Below, piece by piece: positions 18,781 through 26,496 of a DNA stretch of 50,194 nt (position 1 is the stretch's first letter; the number at the start of each line of letters is the position of its first letter). The notes below the pieces were generated by a model. That model was not told where the DNA came from. It was given only the letters and a program-made list of their open reading frames with translations, and made no database searches. The DNA is from Syntrophus aciditrophicus (GTDB taxonomy: Bacteria; Desulfobacterota; Syntrophia; Syntrophales; UBA5619): the NCBI GenBank assembly GCA_020726025.1, contig DYTH01000007.1, positions 1 to 50,194 on the forward strand, read 5' to 3'. The position numbers and the translations under genes were made by a program.

Positions 18781-18937
18781 GATTTTGAGATTAAAATGCA
18801 TCAGCAATTTGGTAGATTGGGATTAGCGAACCAAAAAACAAAAGAGGTGATGCGCAAGCGGGTTGATAGATAGATTCTGGAATTTTGTCAAGGGCTTGTT
18901 TCTGCCTCGGAGATTGTCTTGAGGACGAACAAATGTG

Positions 18938-18966
18938 TTGACACAAGGTGCGATAAAATGTAAACA
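18938..18966 (+). promoter_or_regulatory. Promoter for the DEAD-box helicase gene
   Basis: TTGACA (18938-18943), a 17-bp spacer and TAAACA (18961-18966) predict a 5' untranslated leader of about 175 nt. Confidence 0.55.
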
Positions 18967-19030
18967 GCGTCCGCTATTTAGCGAATACCGGGCGTGCATG
19001 ACTTGCAGTGCCGGCGGCGCGGGGAAAAAA

Positions 19031-19110
19031 GGCAGGGATGCCGGACAATCACGCCTGCCGGGTTTCATAGAGATTCTATGAGGGGTTAAGCGGGAGCTTG
19101 ACCCCTTTTT
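19031..19110 (+). promoter_or_regulatory. Structured 5' leader with a terminator-like hairpin ahead of the helicase
   Basis: Three hairpins follow one another: GGCAGG/CCTGCC (19031-19059), CATAG/CTATG (19066-19080), and AGGGGT-AAGC/GCTT-ACCCCT followed by five T (19081-19110). The last resembles an intrinsic terminator located upstream of, not after, a gene. This suggests attenuation or structure-dependent control of the RNA helicase. Confidence 0.5.
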
Positions 19111-19148
19111 GCATCTAAAACGTAGAAAAAATGATGAGGAGTATTTTA

Positions 19149-20546
19149 GTGAATTTTGAACAGTTTCAGTTAGATGTCCATTTGATGTCCGCAATCCGCG
19201 CGGAAGGGTACACAAACCCAACCCCCATTCAGGAAAAGGCGATTCCCCCGGTGCTTGCCGGCAGGGATGTCCTCGGATTGGCGCAGACCGGCACTGGCAA
19301 GACGGCAGCCTTCATGCTGCCCATTCTCCAGCGCCTTATCCAGGCGGAGGTTCCTGTCGCCAGCAGACGCGCCGGGGCAGGGGAGAAGCGACGCATCCGC
19401 GCGCTGATTGTCGCCCCCACCCGCGAGCTTGCCGAGCAGATACACCAGACAGCCGTGTCGCTCGGGCGCAACACCAGCATCAAGAGCTGCACGATCTACG
19501 GCGGCGTCAGCAAGGGGCCGCAGGTCATAACCCTCAAGCGCGGCGTGGAGATTGTCATCGCCTGTCCGGGACGACTTCTCGACCACATCGGCGAGGGCGC
19601 CATCGATTTGAGTCATGTTGAGATGCTCGTTCTCGACGAGGCGGACCGGATGTGCGACATGGGCTTTCTTCCGGATATTAAAAGGATTATCCGTTTTATT
19701 CCGGCAAAGCGCCAGACGCTCTTCTTTTCGGCGACGATGCCGGACGACATCCGCTTACTCGCGGATGGAATTTTGAGCAATCCCGTAAACGTCCAGATCG
19801 GTATGATCGCCCCGGCGAAGACCGTCACCCACGCCCTCTATCCGGCGCCGGATGGCCGTAAAACCGACCTGCTGATGGCAATGCTGGAAAAAACGGCGAC
19901 CGGACGTGTTCTGATATTCACCCGCACGAAGCACCGCGCCCGCAATCTTGCCAGCCATCTGGAAAAGAACAGCTATCGCGTCTCGGCCCTTCAGGGAAAC
20001 ATGACGCAGAATCGCCGACAGGACGCAATCAACGGCTTCAAGGGCGGCAAATACGACATTCTCGTCGCGACCGACATCGCCGCGCGGGGCATCGATGTCT
20101 CTGAAATATCACATGTCATCAACTACGATATGCCGGATACGGTTGATGCCTACACCCACCGGATAGGCAGGACGGGCAGGGCCCTGCAGACCGGCGAGGC
20201 CTTCACCTTCGCCTCACCCGCCGACGAGATCATCATCCGGCAGATCGAGCAGGTGCTTGGCAGCAGGATAGAGCGCCGCCGTCTCCCCGATTTCGACTAC
20301 GGAAACGAGATGCAGGAAAAGGCGTTTGTTCCGGCCCGGATCCAGCAGCCCCGACCGCAGACAAGCCGCCCGCGTCCGGCTGCCGGTCGCCCTTCATCGG
20401 GCTATAAGTCCAGCGGAGGCAGGTCGTCAGACGCAGGCAGGCAAAGAAGCGCCGCGCCGTCTGATTCCCGCCCTTCGCGAAACTCCGCCGCCCCGCAGCG
20501 TCGCAAATCGCTTCCCGCGTCTTCACCGGCGCGCCGTTCCTGGTAA
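19149..20546 (+). CDS. rhlE: DEAD-box ATP-dependent RNA helicase, RhlE type
   Basis: This protein of about 465 residues carries the Q motif (GYTNPTPIQ), Walker A AQTGTGKT, PTRELAEQ, DEAD, SAT, and motif VI HRIGRTGRA. A C-terminal tail of about 90 residues, rich in Arg, Pro and Ser, probably binds RNA. RhlE-type helicases remodel RNA in ribosome assembly and decay. In-frame ATGs lie at 19131 and 19134, but GTG 19149 follows GAGGAGT and gives the family start (V/M)NFEQF. The structured leader just upstream may control it. Confidence 0.92.
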   Translation: MNFEQFQLDVHLMSAIRAEGYTNPTPIQEKAIPPVLAGRDVLGLAQTGTGKTAAFMLPILQRLIQAEVPVASRRAGAGEKRRIRALIVAPTRELAEQIHQTAVSLGRNTSIKSCTIYGGVSKGPQVITLKRGVEIVIACPGRLLDHIGEGAIDLSHVEMLVLDEADRMCDMGFLPDIKRIIRFIPAKRQTLFFSATMPDDIRLLADGILSNPVNVQIGMIAPAKTVTHALYPAPDGRKTDLLMAMLEKTATGRVLIFTRTKHRARNLASHLEKNSYRVSALQGNMTQNRRQDAINGFKGGKYDILVATDIAARGIDVSEISHVINYDMPDTVDAYTHRIGRTGRALQTGEAFTFASPADEIIIRQIEQVLGSRIERRRLPDFDYGNEMQEKAFVPARIQQPRPQTSRPRPAAGRPSSGYKSSGGRSSDAGRQRSAAPSDSRPSRNSAAPQRRKSLPASSPARRSW

Positions 20547-20853
20547 AACACAATCCCACAGGCGTCTGCAGGCAACAACTCTGCCGATGCCTGTGGGCGT
20601 CTTCCGGCAGCTAATACCCGGACGCGGATAGCGACCGTCTGAAAATGCATGCAGCGATTACGGCTATTGACGGTTGTCAGGCGTGCGCGACCCAATCCCC
20701 CCACTCCCTCAAGTCCCTCCCGTCAACCAGGGGAGGTTCTATCGCCCTTTGCAAGACGTTCTTTTCATGTTAGTACAAGGCACAATTCGGGGGGCCATCT
20801 GATCAATTTTCATGTTGTGCAACGGGCTTGCCGGAAAATAGCAGCCAACCGTA

Positions 20854-20881
20854 AACTAACGCGGGCTTACGCCCGCAACCC
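20854..20881 (+). repeat. Hairpin repeat, AACTAACG family (second copy)
   Basis: AACTAACGCGGGCTTACGCCCGCAACCCA-type sequence; the partner is at 18751-18780. Confidence 0.65.
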
Positions 20882-20961
20882 ATTTCTCCAAGTTGTCGTT
20901 TGAAAATTTGTTGTTTAAAGCTTTTAATTTGCTTGCATTTTTTGCCATGTCCGATAATTTT

Positions 20962-21021
20962 ATAAACATGAAGCTTCGCTTTCTTGTTTTTTTATGCAGG
21001 AGTTGGGGAGTAAGTCGCTAA
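20962..21021 (+). repeat. ~60-bp dispersed repeat carrying the 21-bp unit (second copy)
   Basis: Partner of 10621-10680. It begins with the 21-bp unit (AAACATGAAGCTTCGCTTT) and continues through a T7 run into AGTTGGGGAGTAAGTCGCTA. Confidence 0.75.
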
Positions 21022-21183
21022 ATATTTCTTCGCATCCGGATCAGGTACAATTTGCGCCCTGTCTGACCCGATTCAGGGGACAGGGCGCGTCATCATGCAG
21101 GCCGATGGGATGCGTCATTTCAAGGATTCAGGTTTTTGACGAATCCAGCATCATCAGTTTTTGTTGAAAAGGAGTTTTTTAAA

Positions 21184-21807
21184 ATGCACCATCCCCGTGA
21201 TGAAAAGGTCGTTTGGCATCAAAAAACGGCTGAAGAGACAATGAAAAAACTCGGTTCCTCTATTTCCGGCATCAGCGTTGACGAGGCTGCCGCCCGTCTG
21301 GAAAAATACGGCCCCAACGCCCTCAAGGAGAAACCGAAGCGTGGCGCGCTGGCGCTGTTTTTCGATCAGTTCAAGGATTTCATGATTCTGGTCTTGATCG
21401 CCGCAGCGGTTGTCTCCGGCGCGATCGGCGAGCTGCTGGATACCTTCATCATCCTCGCCATTGTCTTTCTGAACGCGGTGATGGGTTTTATCCAGGAAAA
21501 CCGTGCCCAGAAGGCGATGGAGGCGCTGAAAAAGATGGCCGCGCCGTACGCCGTGGCGATACGGGACGGGCAGGCGGAAAGACGCTCCCTCGTCACGATG
21601 GGAATCCGCTCCAACCTGCCCCTTCTGTACGCGGTACTCCTGACGACAGGACTGCAGCTTGCAACCATTTACCTGCCGTTTATGAACAGGATATTCCACA
21701 CCGTCCCGCTGACGCCAACCGAGCTGGCCGCGGCTTTTGCGTTGTCAACGGTGGTCTTTTTAGCGGTAGAGGTTGAAAAGCTGATTCGTCGGAATCGCTC
21801 AACCTGA
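21184..21807 (+). pseudogene. P-type cation ATPase collapsed by an in-frame internal deletion
   Basis: The 207-residue frame starts like a calcium/cation ATPase (VVWHQKTAEETMKKLGSSISGISVDEAAARLEKYGPN, cited by region, then two membrane helices and IQENRAQKAMEALKK). Near residue 135 it jumps directly into the last transmembrane region of the same family (SLVTMGIRSNLPLLYAVLLTT... LSTVVFLAVEVEKL). The A-domain core, the DKTGT phosphorylation domain and the nucleotide-binding domain, about 650-700 residues, are missing. The frame is kept and a ribosome site (AAGGAG) is present, so a short membrane peptide could still be made, but it cannot pump. The 3' end overlaps the convergent AOR gene by 9 bp. 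Confidence 0.85.
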
Positions 21808-23583
21808 TGTTTCCCGCAGATGTCCCTCTTCATCCCAGCCCCGCAGACGGTAGTAATCCTGGATCATCCGCTTCAGATCGTCTTCGGAAATGGCCTTGCC
21901 GCTTTCGGGGAGCGGTTCGTTATGGAAACGGGGTGGAAGCGCGTCGTCTGCGGGGGTCATCCCCTCGCGCAGGTTGAACGCGCGGCAGCGGGAAAGCACA
22001 TGGCCGGCGTAACGGGCAAGCTCCTCTTTGCCCCAGTCTAATCCAGTTGTTATGCGGATTATGCGGGCCAGATCCTCCCAGGGGTAGAGGTCGCGGTAAA
22101 ACCGGCAGACGATCAGGCAGTCGGCGATCAAAAGACGGTCCTCGAAATCAACGAACAGCTCCGCCTTGCCGTCTATCTGATCGGGGGGGATCATTCCTGA
22201 CAGCTCCGGTTTGTAGAAGGTGGCGCGCAGATGGCAGGCCCCACGGTCGGACGTAGCGTAACCCAAACCCATCCCCTTGAGCACCCGCGGGTCATATCCC
22301 GCCGGCTCCATCCCCTTGACATGAATGGCGATATCCTCGAGTTCCCACCGGGCGGCGGCATGGCGTATCCCTTCGGCAAGAACCGCCCCGAGCCCCCGGC
22401 GATGGGCGATGTCTTCGAGCAATTGCGCAATCGCTTCAGTATCGCCGTAGGCGATCTTTTCGGCGATCTTTCCACGCAGGGAGGCCTCGATGGTCAGCCC
22501 GGCCAGGTTGCCGGCGGTGATTGTGTCGATGCCGAGACGGTCGCAGAGGTCATTGAGGTAAATGATTTCCTCGACGGTTTTAACGAGGCACAACCCCCCG
22601 AAAGAGTAGAGAGTTTCATACTCCGGTCCCTCGATTTTCAACCCCGCATGGGGGCCATTTCTGACAGTCGTCAGGCGGCCGCAGGCAATAAAGCAGCGGG
22701 CACAGGCCCGCGGCGTCACATGGCAGCGTTCGTTGAGCGACTCGGCGCTGATCTCTTCCCAGTTGTCGCGCACCCCCTTCGACCAGTACTGCGTAGGAAA
22801 CGCCTGCGCCTTGTTCAGCGCCGCCACCATCATCGGCGTGCCGAATTTTTTGTAGTTGGCGACACCGGCGTTGGATTTGCCCCTCTCCAGTATCTCTTTT
22901 GCAAAGATCGCGGCCTCTTCGGGAAAGGCAACGGTGCGTCTTTGATTGCCGTGAAAGCAAACCGCCTTGATTTTCTTGGAACCCATGACGGCGCCGACTC
23001 CCGTTCGTCCGGCCGATCGCCAGTAGTCGTTTTCGATCAGTGCGAAGCGGACCAGATTCTCCCCCGCCGGCCCGATGACGATCGCCGCGGCCCGCTCCGA
23101 TGGTACGCCGTTTCGCTTCTTGCCGATCTTTTCGAGCGCCCGGTCTTCCGCGGCGCAGGTGTCAAGTCCCCATAAATCGGTCGCGTCGTGAAAGATGACC
23201 CCGTCGTCGCTGATCTCGATAAAAACCGGCGTTGTTGCCGCGCCCCGGATAACGATTGCGTCGTAACCTGTCCGGCTGATTACCTCCGCCGCCTTGCCGC
23301 CGGAATATGATTCAGAGTAAAACCCTGTCTGGGGGCTCTTTGTGAAAATTCCGTACCGTGAAGAGCCGTAAATCGGGGTGTCCGTCACAGGCCCGAGCGC
23401 GATGATCAAATTGTTGTCCGGCGCCAGAGGATCGACCCCCGGCGGGTTTTCCTCCAGCAGCAGTTTTGTCCCCAGCCCCTTCCCGCCCAGGGATTCTTCC
23501 AGCTCCCGGTCGGACAGCTCCCTGATGGAATAAGAGCGTTCGCCCACATCTATTTTTAAAACGCGGTTGTAAAATCCGTGCAT
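21799..23583 (-). CDS. aor: Tungsten-containing aldehyde:ferredoxin oxidoreductase
   Basis: This 594-residue AOR-family protein oxidises aldehydes to acids with ferredoxin or, with low-potential electrons, reduces acids. The N-terminal domain has LGGKGLGTKLLLEENPPGVDPL and GPVTDTP...GRSRYGIFTKSP-like cofactor loops. The [4Fe-4S] cysteines are in CARCFIAC plus a later Cys in IADCLIVCRF. The KGMEPAGYDPR and DRGACH regions bind the bis-molybdopterin cofactor. Length is normal. It is preceded by 21 bp and the PNPOx-like gene, probably one transcript. The enzyme fits a fermentative or syntrophic anaerobe. Confidence 0.93.
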   Translation of the reverse strand: MHGFYNRVLKIDVGERSYSIRELSDRELEESLGGKGLGTKLLLEENPPGVDPLAPDNNLIIALGPVTDTPIYGSSRYGIFTKSPQTGFYSESYSGGKAAEVISRTGYDAIVIRGAATTPVFIEISDDGVIFHDATDLWGLDTCAAEDRALEKIGKKRNGVPSERAAAIVIGPAGENLVRFALIENDYWRSAGRTGVGAVMGSKKIKAVCFHGNQRRTVAFPEEAAIFAKEILERGKSNAGVANYKKFGTPMMVAALNKAQAFPTQYWSKGVRDNWEEISAESLNERCHVTPRACARCFIACGRLTTVRNGPHAGLKIEGPEYETLYSFGGLCLVKTVEEIIYLNDLCDRLGIDTITAGNLAGLTIEASLRGKIAEKIAYGDTEAIAQLLEDIAHRRGLGAVLAEGIRHAAARWELEDIAIHVKGMEPAGYDPRVLKGMGLGYATSDRGACHLRATFYKPELSGMIPPDQIDGKAELFVDFEDRLLIADCLIVCRFYRDLYPWEDLARIIRITTGLDWGKEELARYAGHVLSRCRAFNLREGMTPADDALPPRFHNEPLPESGKAISEDDLKRMIQDYYRLRGWDEEGHLRETSG

Positions 23584-23604
23584 GAAGATATCCTCGAGAT
23601 TTTA

Positions 23605-24081
23605 TTAACTTCCGGCTGCGTTACGGAATCCGGATTGCTTGCCCGAAATCTCCGTAATGTCTATTCTGATGACGACGATTTTGTCAACATCTGATTCGAG
23701 GAAGGTGAAATCGCGGGTTGTGTAGTGACTCATGATAGTCTGCACGGCCCGGATTTTTTCCGGGGCGTCTTCGATAAAAGATGCCGTACCGTATCCAATG
23801 ACGCTTCTGTAGCGCATGGTGAAGGCGCACGCCTGTTCGGCGGGAAGCGCCTCACAGTCCGTTTCGAACTCGAAGCAGACCCGGGGATTGCGCTTCAGAA
23901 TGTCAATTTTTTCCCCGTCGCGGGCGCTGTGCAGGTAGATATGTCCGTTTTCATAGCCGAAAGAAAGCGGGACAATGTAAGGCATCCCGCCGTCGCACAT
24001 GGCGATGCGGCATACCAGGGAATTTCGGATGACCAGATCGACAAGCGCCTGATCGGTTATTTTCTTTTCGGCTCTTCTCAT
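23605..24081 (-). CDS. Pyridoxamine 5'-phosphate oxidase-like flavoprotein
   Basis: This is a 158-residue split-barrel protein of the NimA/PNPOx-like family: RNSLVCRIAMCDGGMPYIVPLSFGYENGHIYLHSA, then VCFEFETDCEAL and a YRSVIGYGTASFIED strand. Such proteins bind FMN, F420 or heme; which one is not clear here. A longer frame reaches 24159, but that extension is the out-of-frame 3' end of a decayed livF. The ATG at 24081 lies one base after the livF TAG and gives the family N-terminus. It probably leads a two-gene unit with aor. Confidence 0.82.
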   Translation of the reverse strand: MRRAEKKITDQALVDLVIRNSLVCRIAMCDGGMPYIVPLSFGYENGHIYLHSARDGEKIDILKRNPRVCFEFETDCEALPAEQACAFTMRYRSVIGYGTASFIEDAPEKIRAVQTIMSHYTTRDFTFLESDVDKIVVIRIDITEISGKQSGFRNAAGS

Positions 24082-24082
24082 T

Positions 24083-24402
24083 CTAAATGCCCAAGTACGC
24101 CTCACGGATTTGAGAGTTCGATTCCATCTCGCCGGTCCCCTCTTTTGTCCTTCTACCATTTTTCAGGACTTAACAGTAGTCTGCAATCTTCAGCTCTTCA
24201 GCGTCTGATTGACGTTCATCGCCACGAGGAAAACGGTGAGTCCCTGCATGTGAAGCTCTTTGATGATTGTGAATATTTCCTGAACGAGAATCGGAGAGAG
24301 GCCCAGACTGGGCTCATCGAACATGATCAGGCGAGGTTCCTGCATCAGCACCCGGCCTGTTGCCAGCATCTGCTGCTCGCCGCGAAGTTTCCCCGCCCAC
24401 AT
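24083..24402 (-). pseudogene. livF: Remnant of livF (branched-chain amino acid ABC transporter ATPase)
   Basis: The fragment reads GEQQMLATGRVLMQEPRLIMFDEPSLGLSP...QEIFTIIKELHMQGLTVFLVAMNVNQTLK, i.e. LivF from the ABC signature through Walker B to the H-loop region. An exact 8-bp tandem duplication (TCTTCAGC twice, 24187-24202) then shifts the frame. The next frame continues KIADYC-stop-VLKNGRRT...SNSQIREAYLGI with a nonsense TAA at 24170-24172, ending at the normal LivF terminus. The N-terminal roughly 130 residues (Walker A) are absent, and the signature LSGGEQQ is damaged (KLRGEQQ). Confidence 0.88.
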
Positions 24403-24705
24403 TCAAGCAATGCTCCCGAACGTGATATAAATCGATAATCTTAGCAGCGCCATAAAATGGTTCATCAGCACTATTCCGCCCGGTTTGCTCAAGGGGAAGA
24501 TGGCGGTTGTTCAGCCGAACGTGTCCGGATTCGAGGAATTGGCGTCGGCCTTCAAGGAGCTCAATGTCCTGGCAATGCAGATGAGATTAGCGTTCTTGCC
24601 CCAACATAATCCTTACCAAACCCAATTAAAATACTATCAATACTTGTAATCCAACCCAAAAATTGTTATGCGATGCGAGTAAAAAGGATGCATGGAGGAT
24701 CCCTG
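24403..24705. other. Gene-poor stretch between livF remnant and HTH gene
   Basis: A short plus-strand open frame (about 24453-24645) reads FISTIPPGLLKGKMAVVQPNVSGFEEL..., which looks protein-like but has no start or ribosome site and I do not recognise it. It may be another gene fragment. After about 24600 the sequence becomes clearly more AT-rich, marking the edge of the accessory patch. Confidence 0.35.
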
Positions 24706-24900
24706 ATGAGCAACGAACCTGAAAACACAACGCCAGAGAAGTGGGTAAACCTTGAGGATATTGCCGTTCATCTCAGCATGAGCGAGGACACCGTTCGCAC
24801 ATGGGTCAAAGAAGGAAAGCTGCCGTTCTATCGGGCAGGGAAGCGATATAAATTTAAAATTTCTGAAGTTGACGCATGGGTGCGTGAGGGTAAAATTTGA
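24706..24900 (+). CDS. Excisionase/MerR-type helix-turn-helix protein
   Basis: The 64-residue protein KWVNLEDIAVHLSMSEDTVRTWVKEGKLPFYRAGKRYKFKISEVDAWVREGKI (region 13-64) matches the excisionase-family DNA-binding domain (winged HTH of the MerR/Xis type). The ATG follows GGAGG. Its stop codon uses the first bases of the MITE (AAA ATT TGA). Without the MITE and its duplication the frame would end at the same place with TAA, and fic would start 12 bp later. The two genes therefore originally formed a tight operon. Confidence 0.82.
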   Translation: MSNEPENTTPEKWVNLEDIAVHLSMSEDTVRTWVKEGKLPFYRAGKRYKFKISEVDAWVREGKI

Positions 24901-25030
24901 TGTACTCGTCAAAAGTCCAAAAACCGTCATTCCGGCGAAAGCCGGAATCCATTAGTGACTAAATTCACTGGATTTCGTGTCAAGCACGGAATGACAAAAG
25001 GGGACAAAATCGACTTTTGACGAGACCATC
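24899..25030 (-). mobile_element. MITE copy D, between the HTH and fic genes
   Basis: This 132-bp element is in the opposite orientation to copy C. It is flanked by a perfect palindromic duplication AAATTT (24893-24898 and 25031-25036). Its termini are GATGTACTCGTCAAAAGTC and GACTTTTGACGAGACCATC. Confidence 0.95.
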
Positions 25031-25050
25031 AAATTTAAAGAGTAAATCGA

Positions 25051-25968
25051 ATGAAAATCCAGGGAATCAATAGTATGCAGATCCCAGAGATGCTCGATAA
25101 TATGAGTAAAATTGTCAAGGACGACTTGAAGGAATCCAAATGGTGGTTTTCTGTGCTTGATATAGTCGGCGTCCTTCGCGGCGTGGATGAATACGAAAAA
25201 AATAGAAACTACTGGAAATATCTAAAAGCAAAGTTGAAAAGAGAGAACAATCAACTGGGTAGTGTGACTACCCAGTTCAAATTCACTGCGCCTGATGGGA
25301 AAAAGCATGCGGCAAATGTTCTTGATTATGCCGACATTATTGAGCTTGCAAAAAATTTTCCAGGCAAACAGGCAAATCGCTTTATCGAATGGTTCACATA
25401 CAGCGATGAAATGATTGACGGAAAGAGCAAATCCAAGGCGTATGCCCTTTTCGACAGTTCCTTGCTTGATATAATAGAAGTCGGTACAGTCAAAGGCTTG
25501 CAGCAGATTCACGGCTATTTGTTCGGTGGGCTTTATGACTTTGCAGGGCAAATCAGAACACTCAATATAGCAAAGGGTGACTTTCAATTTGCCATAGCTC
25601 GTTTCTTACCCGAAACGCTGAAAAATATTGATAAAATGTCCGAAAGCACTTTTGGTGAAATTGCGGATAAATATGTGGAGATGAATGTTGCCCATCCTTT
25701 TATGGAGGGCAACGGCAGAAGCACGCGCATTTGGCTTGACCTGATTCTGAAAAAGAACCTGAAATTGTGCGTGGATTGGAGCAAAATTAATAAAAAAGAC
25801 TATCTCCCCGCTATGGAAAAGAGCGTAACAAATCCCAAACAAATAAAAGCACTTTTGCGGTCTTCCTTAACAGATAAAATCAACGACCGTGAAATGTTTA
25901 TGAAAGGCGTAGATTATTCCTACTATTACGAGCAGGAAAATGAAATCGAAGGGGGTGACGGCGAATGA
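25051..25968 (+). CDS. BRO-N/Fic fusion protein (class III-like AMPylator)
   Basis: In this 305-residue protein, residues about 25-115 ([26 protein letters not shown]...) resemble the BRO-N/phage antirepressor DNA-binding domain. From about residue 130 a Fic domain follows, with [28 protein letters not shown] and the catalytic motif [12 protein letters not shown] (His215). The C-terminal helix carries S290-YYY-E294, the position of the class III inhibitory [S/T]xxxE motif known from Neisseria Fic, but with Gln where Gly/Asn is usual. Fic enzymes transfer AMP or related groups to target hydroxyls. The gene is AT-richer than its neighbours, was probably co-transcribed with the HTH gene, and ends against an IS remnant. 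Confidence 0.88.
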   Translation: MKIQGINSMQIPEMLDNMSKIVKDDLKESKWWFSVLDIVGVLRGVDEYEKNRNYWKYLKAKLKRENNQLGSVTTQFKFTAPDGKKHAANVLDYADIIELAKNFPGKQANRFIEWFTYSDEMIDGKSKSKAYALFDSSLLDIIEVGTVKGLQQIHGYLFGGLYDFAGQIRTLNIAKGDFQFAIARFLPETLKNIDKMSESTFGEIADKYVEMNVAHPFMEGNGRSTRIWLDLILKKNLKLCVDWSKINKKDYLPAMEKSVTNPKQIKALLRSSLTDKINDREMFMKGVDYSYYYEQENEIEGGDGE

Positions 25969-25969
25969 A

Positions 25970-26387
25970 ATTGCAATTCACATTCATCTACCACGGGCTC
26001 ATAGTAAATGCTGGATCACGATATCCCAAGAAGATCGGACTGGTGGCTTATCGATGTTTCACTATTGGTCTTGTCAATGAGCTGTAACTTCTCTTTATGG
26101 CTTAAGCCCAGATTTTTTTAAGCCAGTTAAGGTACTCATTCAACTGGCCAAGCTGAAGATAAAGCTCCTGGATCAACTCTTCCCGATCCCGCTCTCCTCT
26201 TTTTTACTCCCAAGTGTGATGGTCTCGTCAAAAGTCGATTTTGTCCCCTTTTGTCATTCCGTGCTTGACACGGAATCCAGTGAATTTGGCCACTTATGGA
26301 TTCCGGCTTTCGCCGGAATGACGGTTTTTGGACTTTTGACGAGTTCATCAAGTGTAACTTATCACACTATCCAGATTTCGGGGTCCA
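25970..26387 (-). mobile_element. Decayed IS3-family insertion sequence
   Basis: On the minus strand, an OrfA C-terminus (RDREELIQELYLQLGQLNEYLNWLKK, ending near 26104) is followed in another frame by an OrfB N-terminus: KEKLQLIDKTNSETSISHQSDLLGIS-stop-SSIYYEP. The LLGISRSSxYY signature of IS3 OrfB is interrupted by TGA in place of Arg. A terminal sequence TGGACCCCGAAATCTGG starts at 26387. Most of orfA, the orfB catalytic DDE region and the other end are gone. MITE copy E is inserted in it. A 40-codon plus-strand frame overlapping the fic stop (25965-26087) is the antisense of this remnant. Confidence 0.75.
26218..26349 (+). mobile_element. MITE copy E, inside the IS3 remnant
   Basis: This 132-bp element is flanked by perfect AAGTGT duplications (26212-26217 and 26350-26355), with termini GATGGTCTCGTCAAAAGTC and GACTTTTGACGAGTTCATC. 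Confidence 0.95.
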
Positions 26388-26496
26388 TTATAAAAAATTG
26401 ACTTGACTGACAAAGGCTTATTTCTCTATATAGCCAGCGGTAAAAAGGAGAGACGTGTCCTGTTGCACATAGAAACGCACGAAGAGAGGGTCAACC

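Larger units (their letters stand above)
20547..21183. other. Gene-free stretch with hairpins and two dispersed repeats
   Basis: No ORF is credible. CCCACAGGC (20555-20563) pairs with GCCTGTGGG (20589-20597), possibly the end of the helicase transcript although no T run follows. GCGCCCTGTC (21054-21063) pairs with GACAGGGCGC (21079-21088), a perfect 10-bp stem. Repeats lie at 20854-20881 and 20962-21021. Confidence 0.5.

Noticed and set aside
24453-24645. Small protein-like ORF fragment
   Set aside because: No start codon with ribosome site and no recognised family; kept only as a note on the gene-poor stretch.
25965-26087. A 40-codon ORF overlapping the fic stop codon (ATGA)
   Set aside because: It is antisense to the IS3 OrfB remnant, so the coupling-like overlap is probably accidental.
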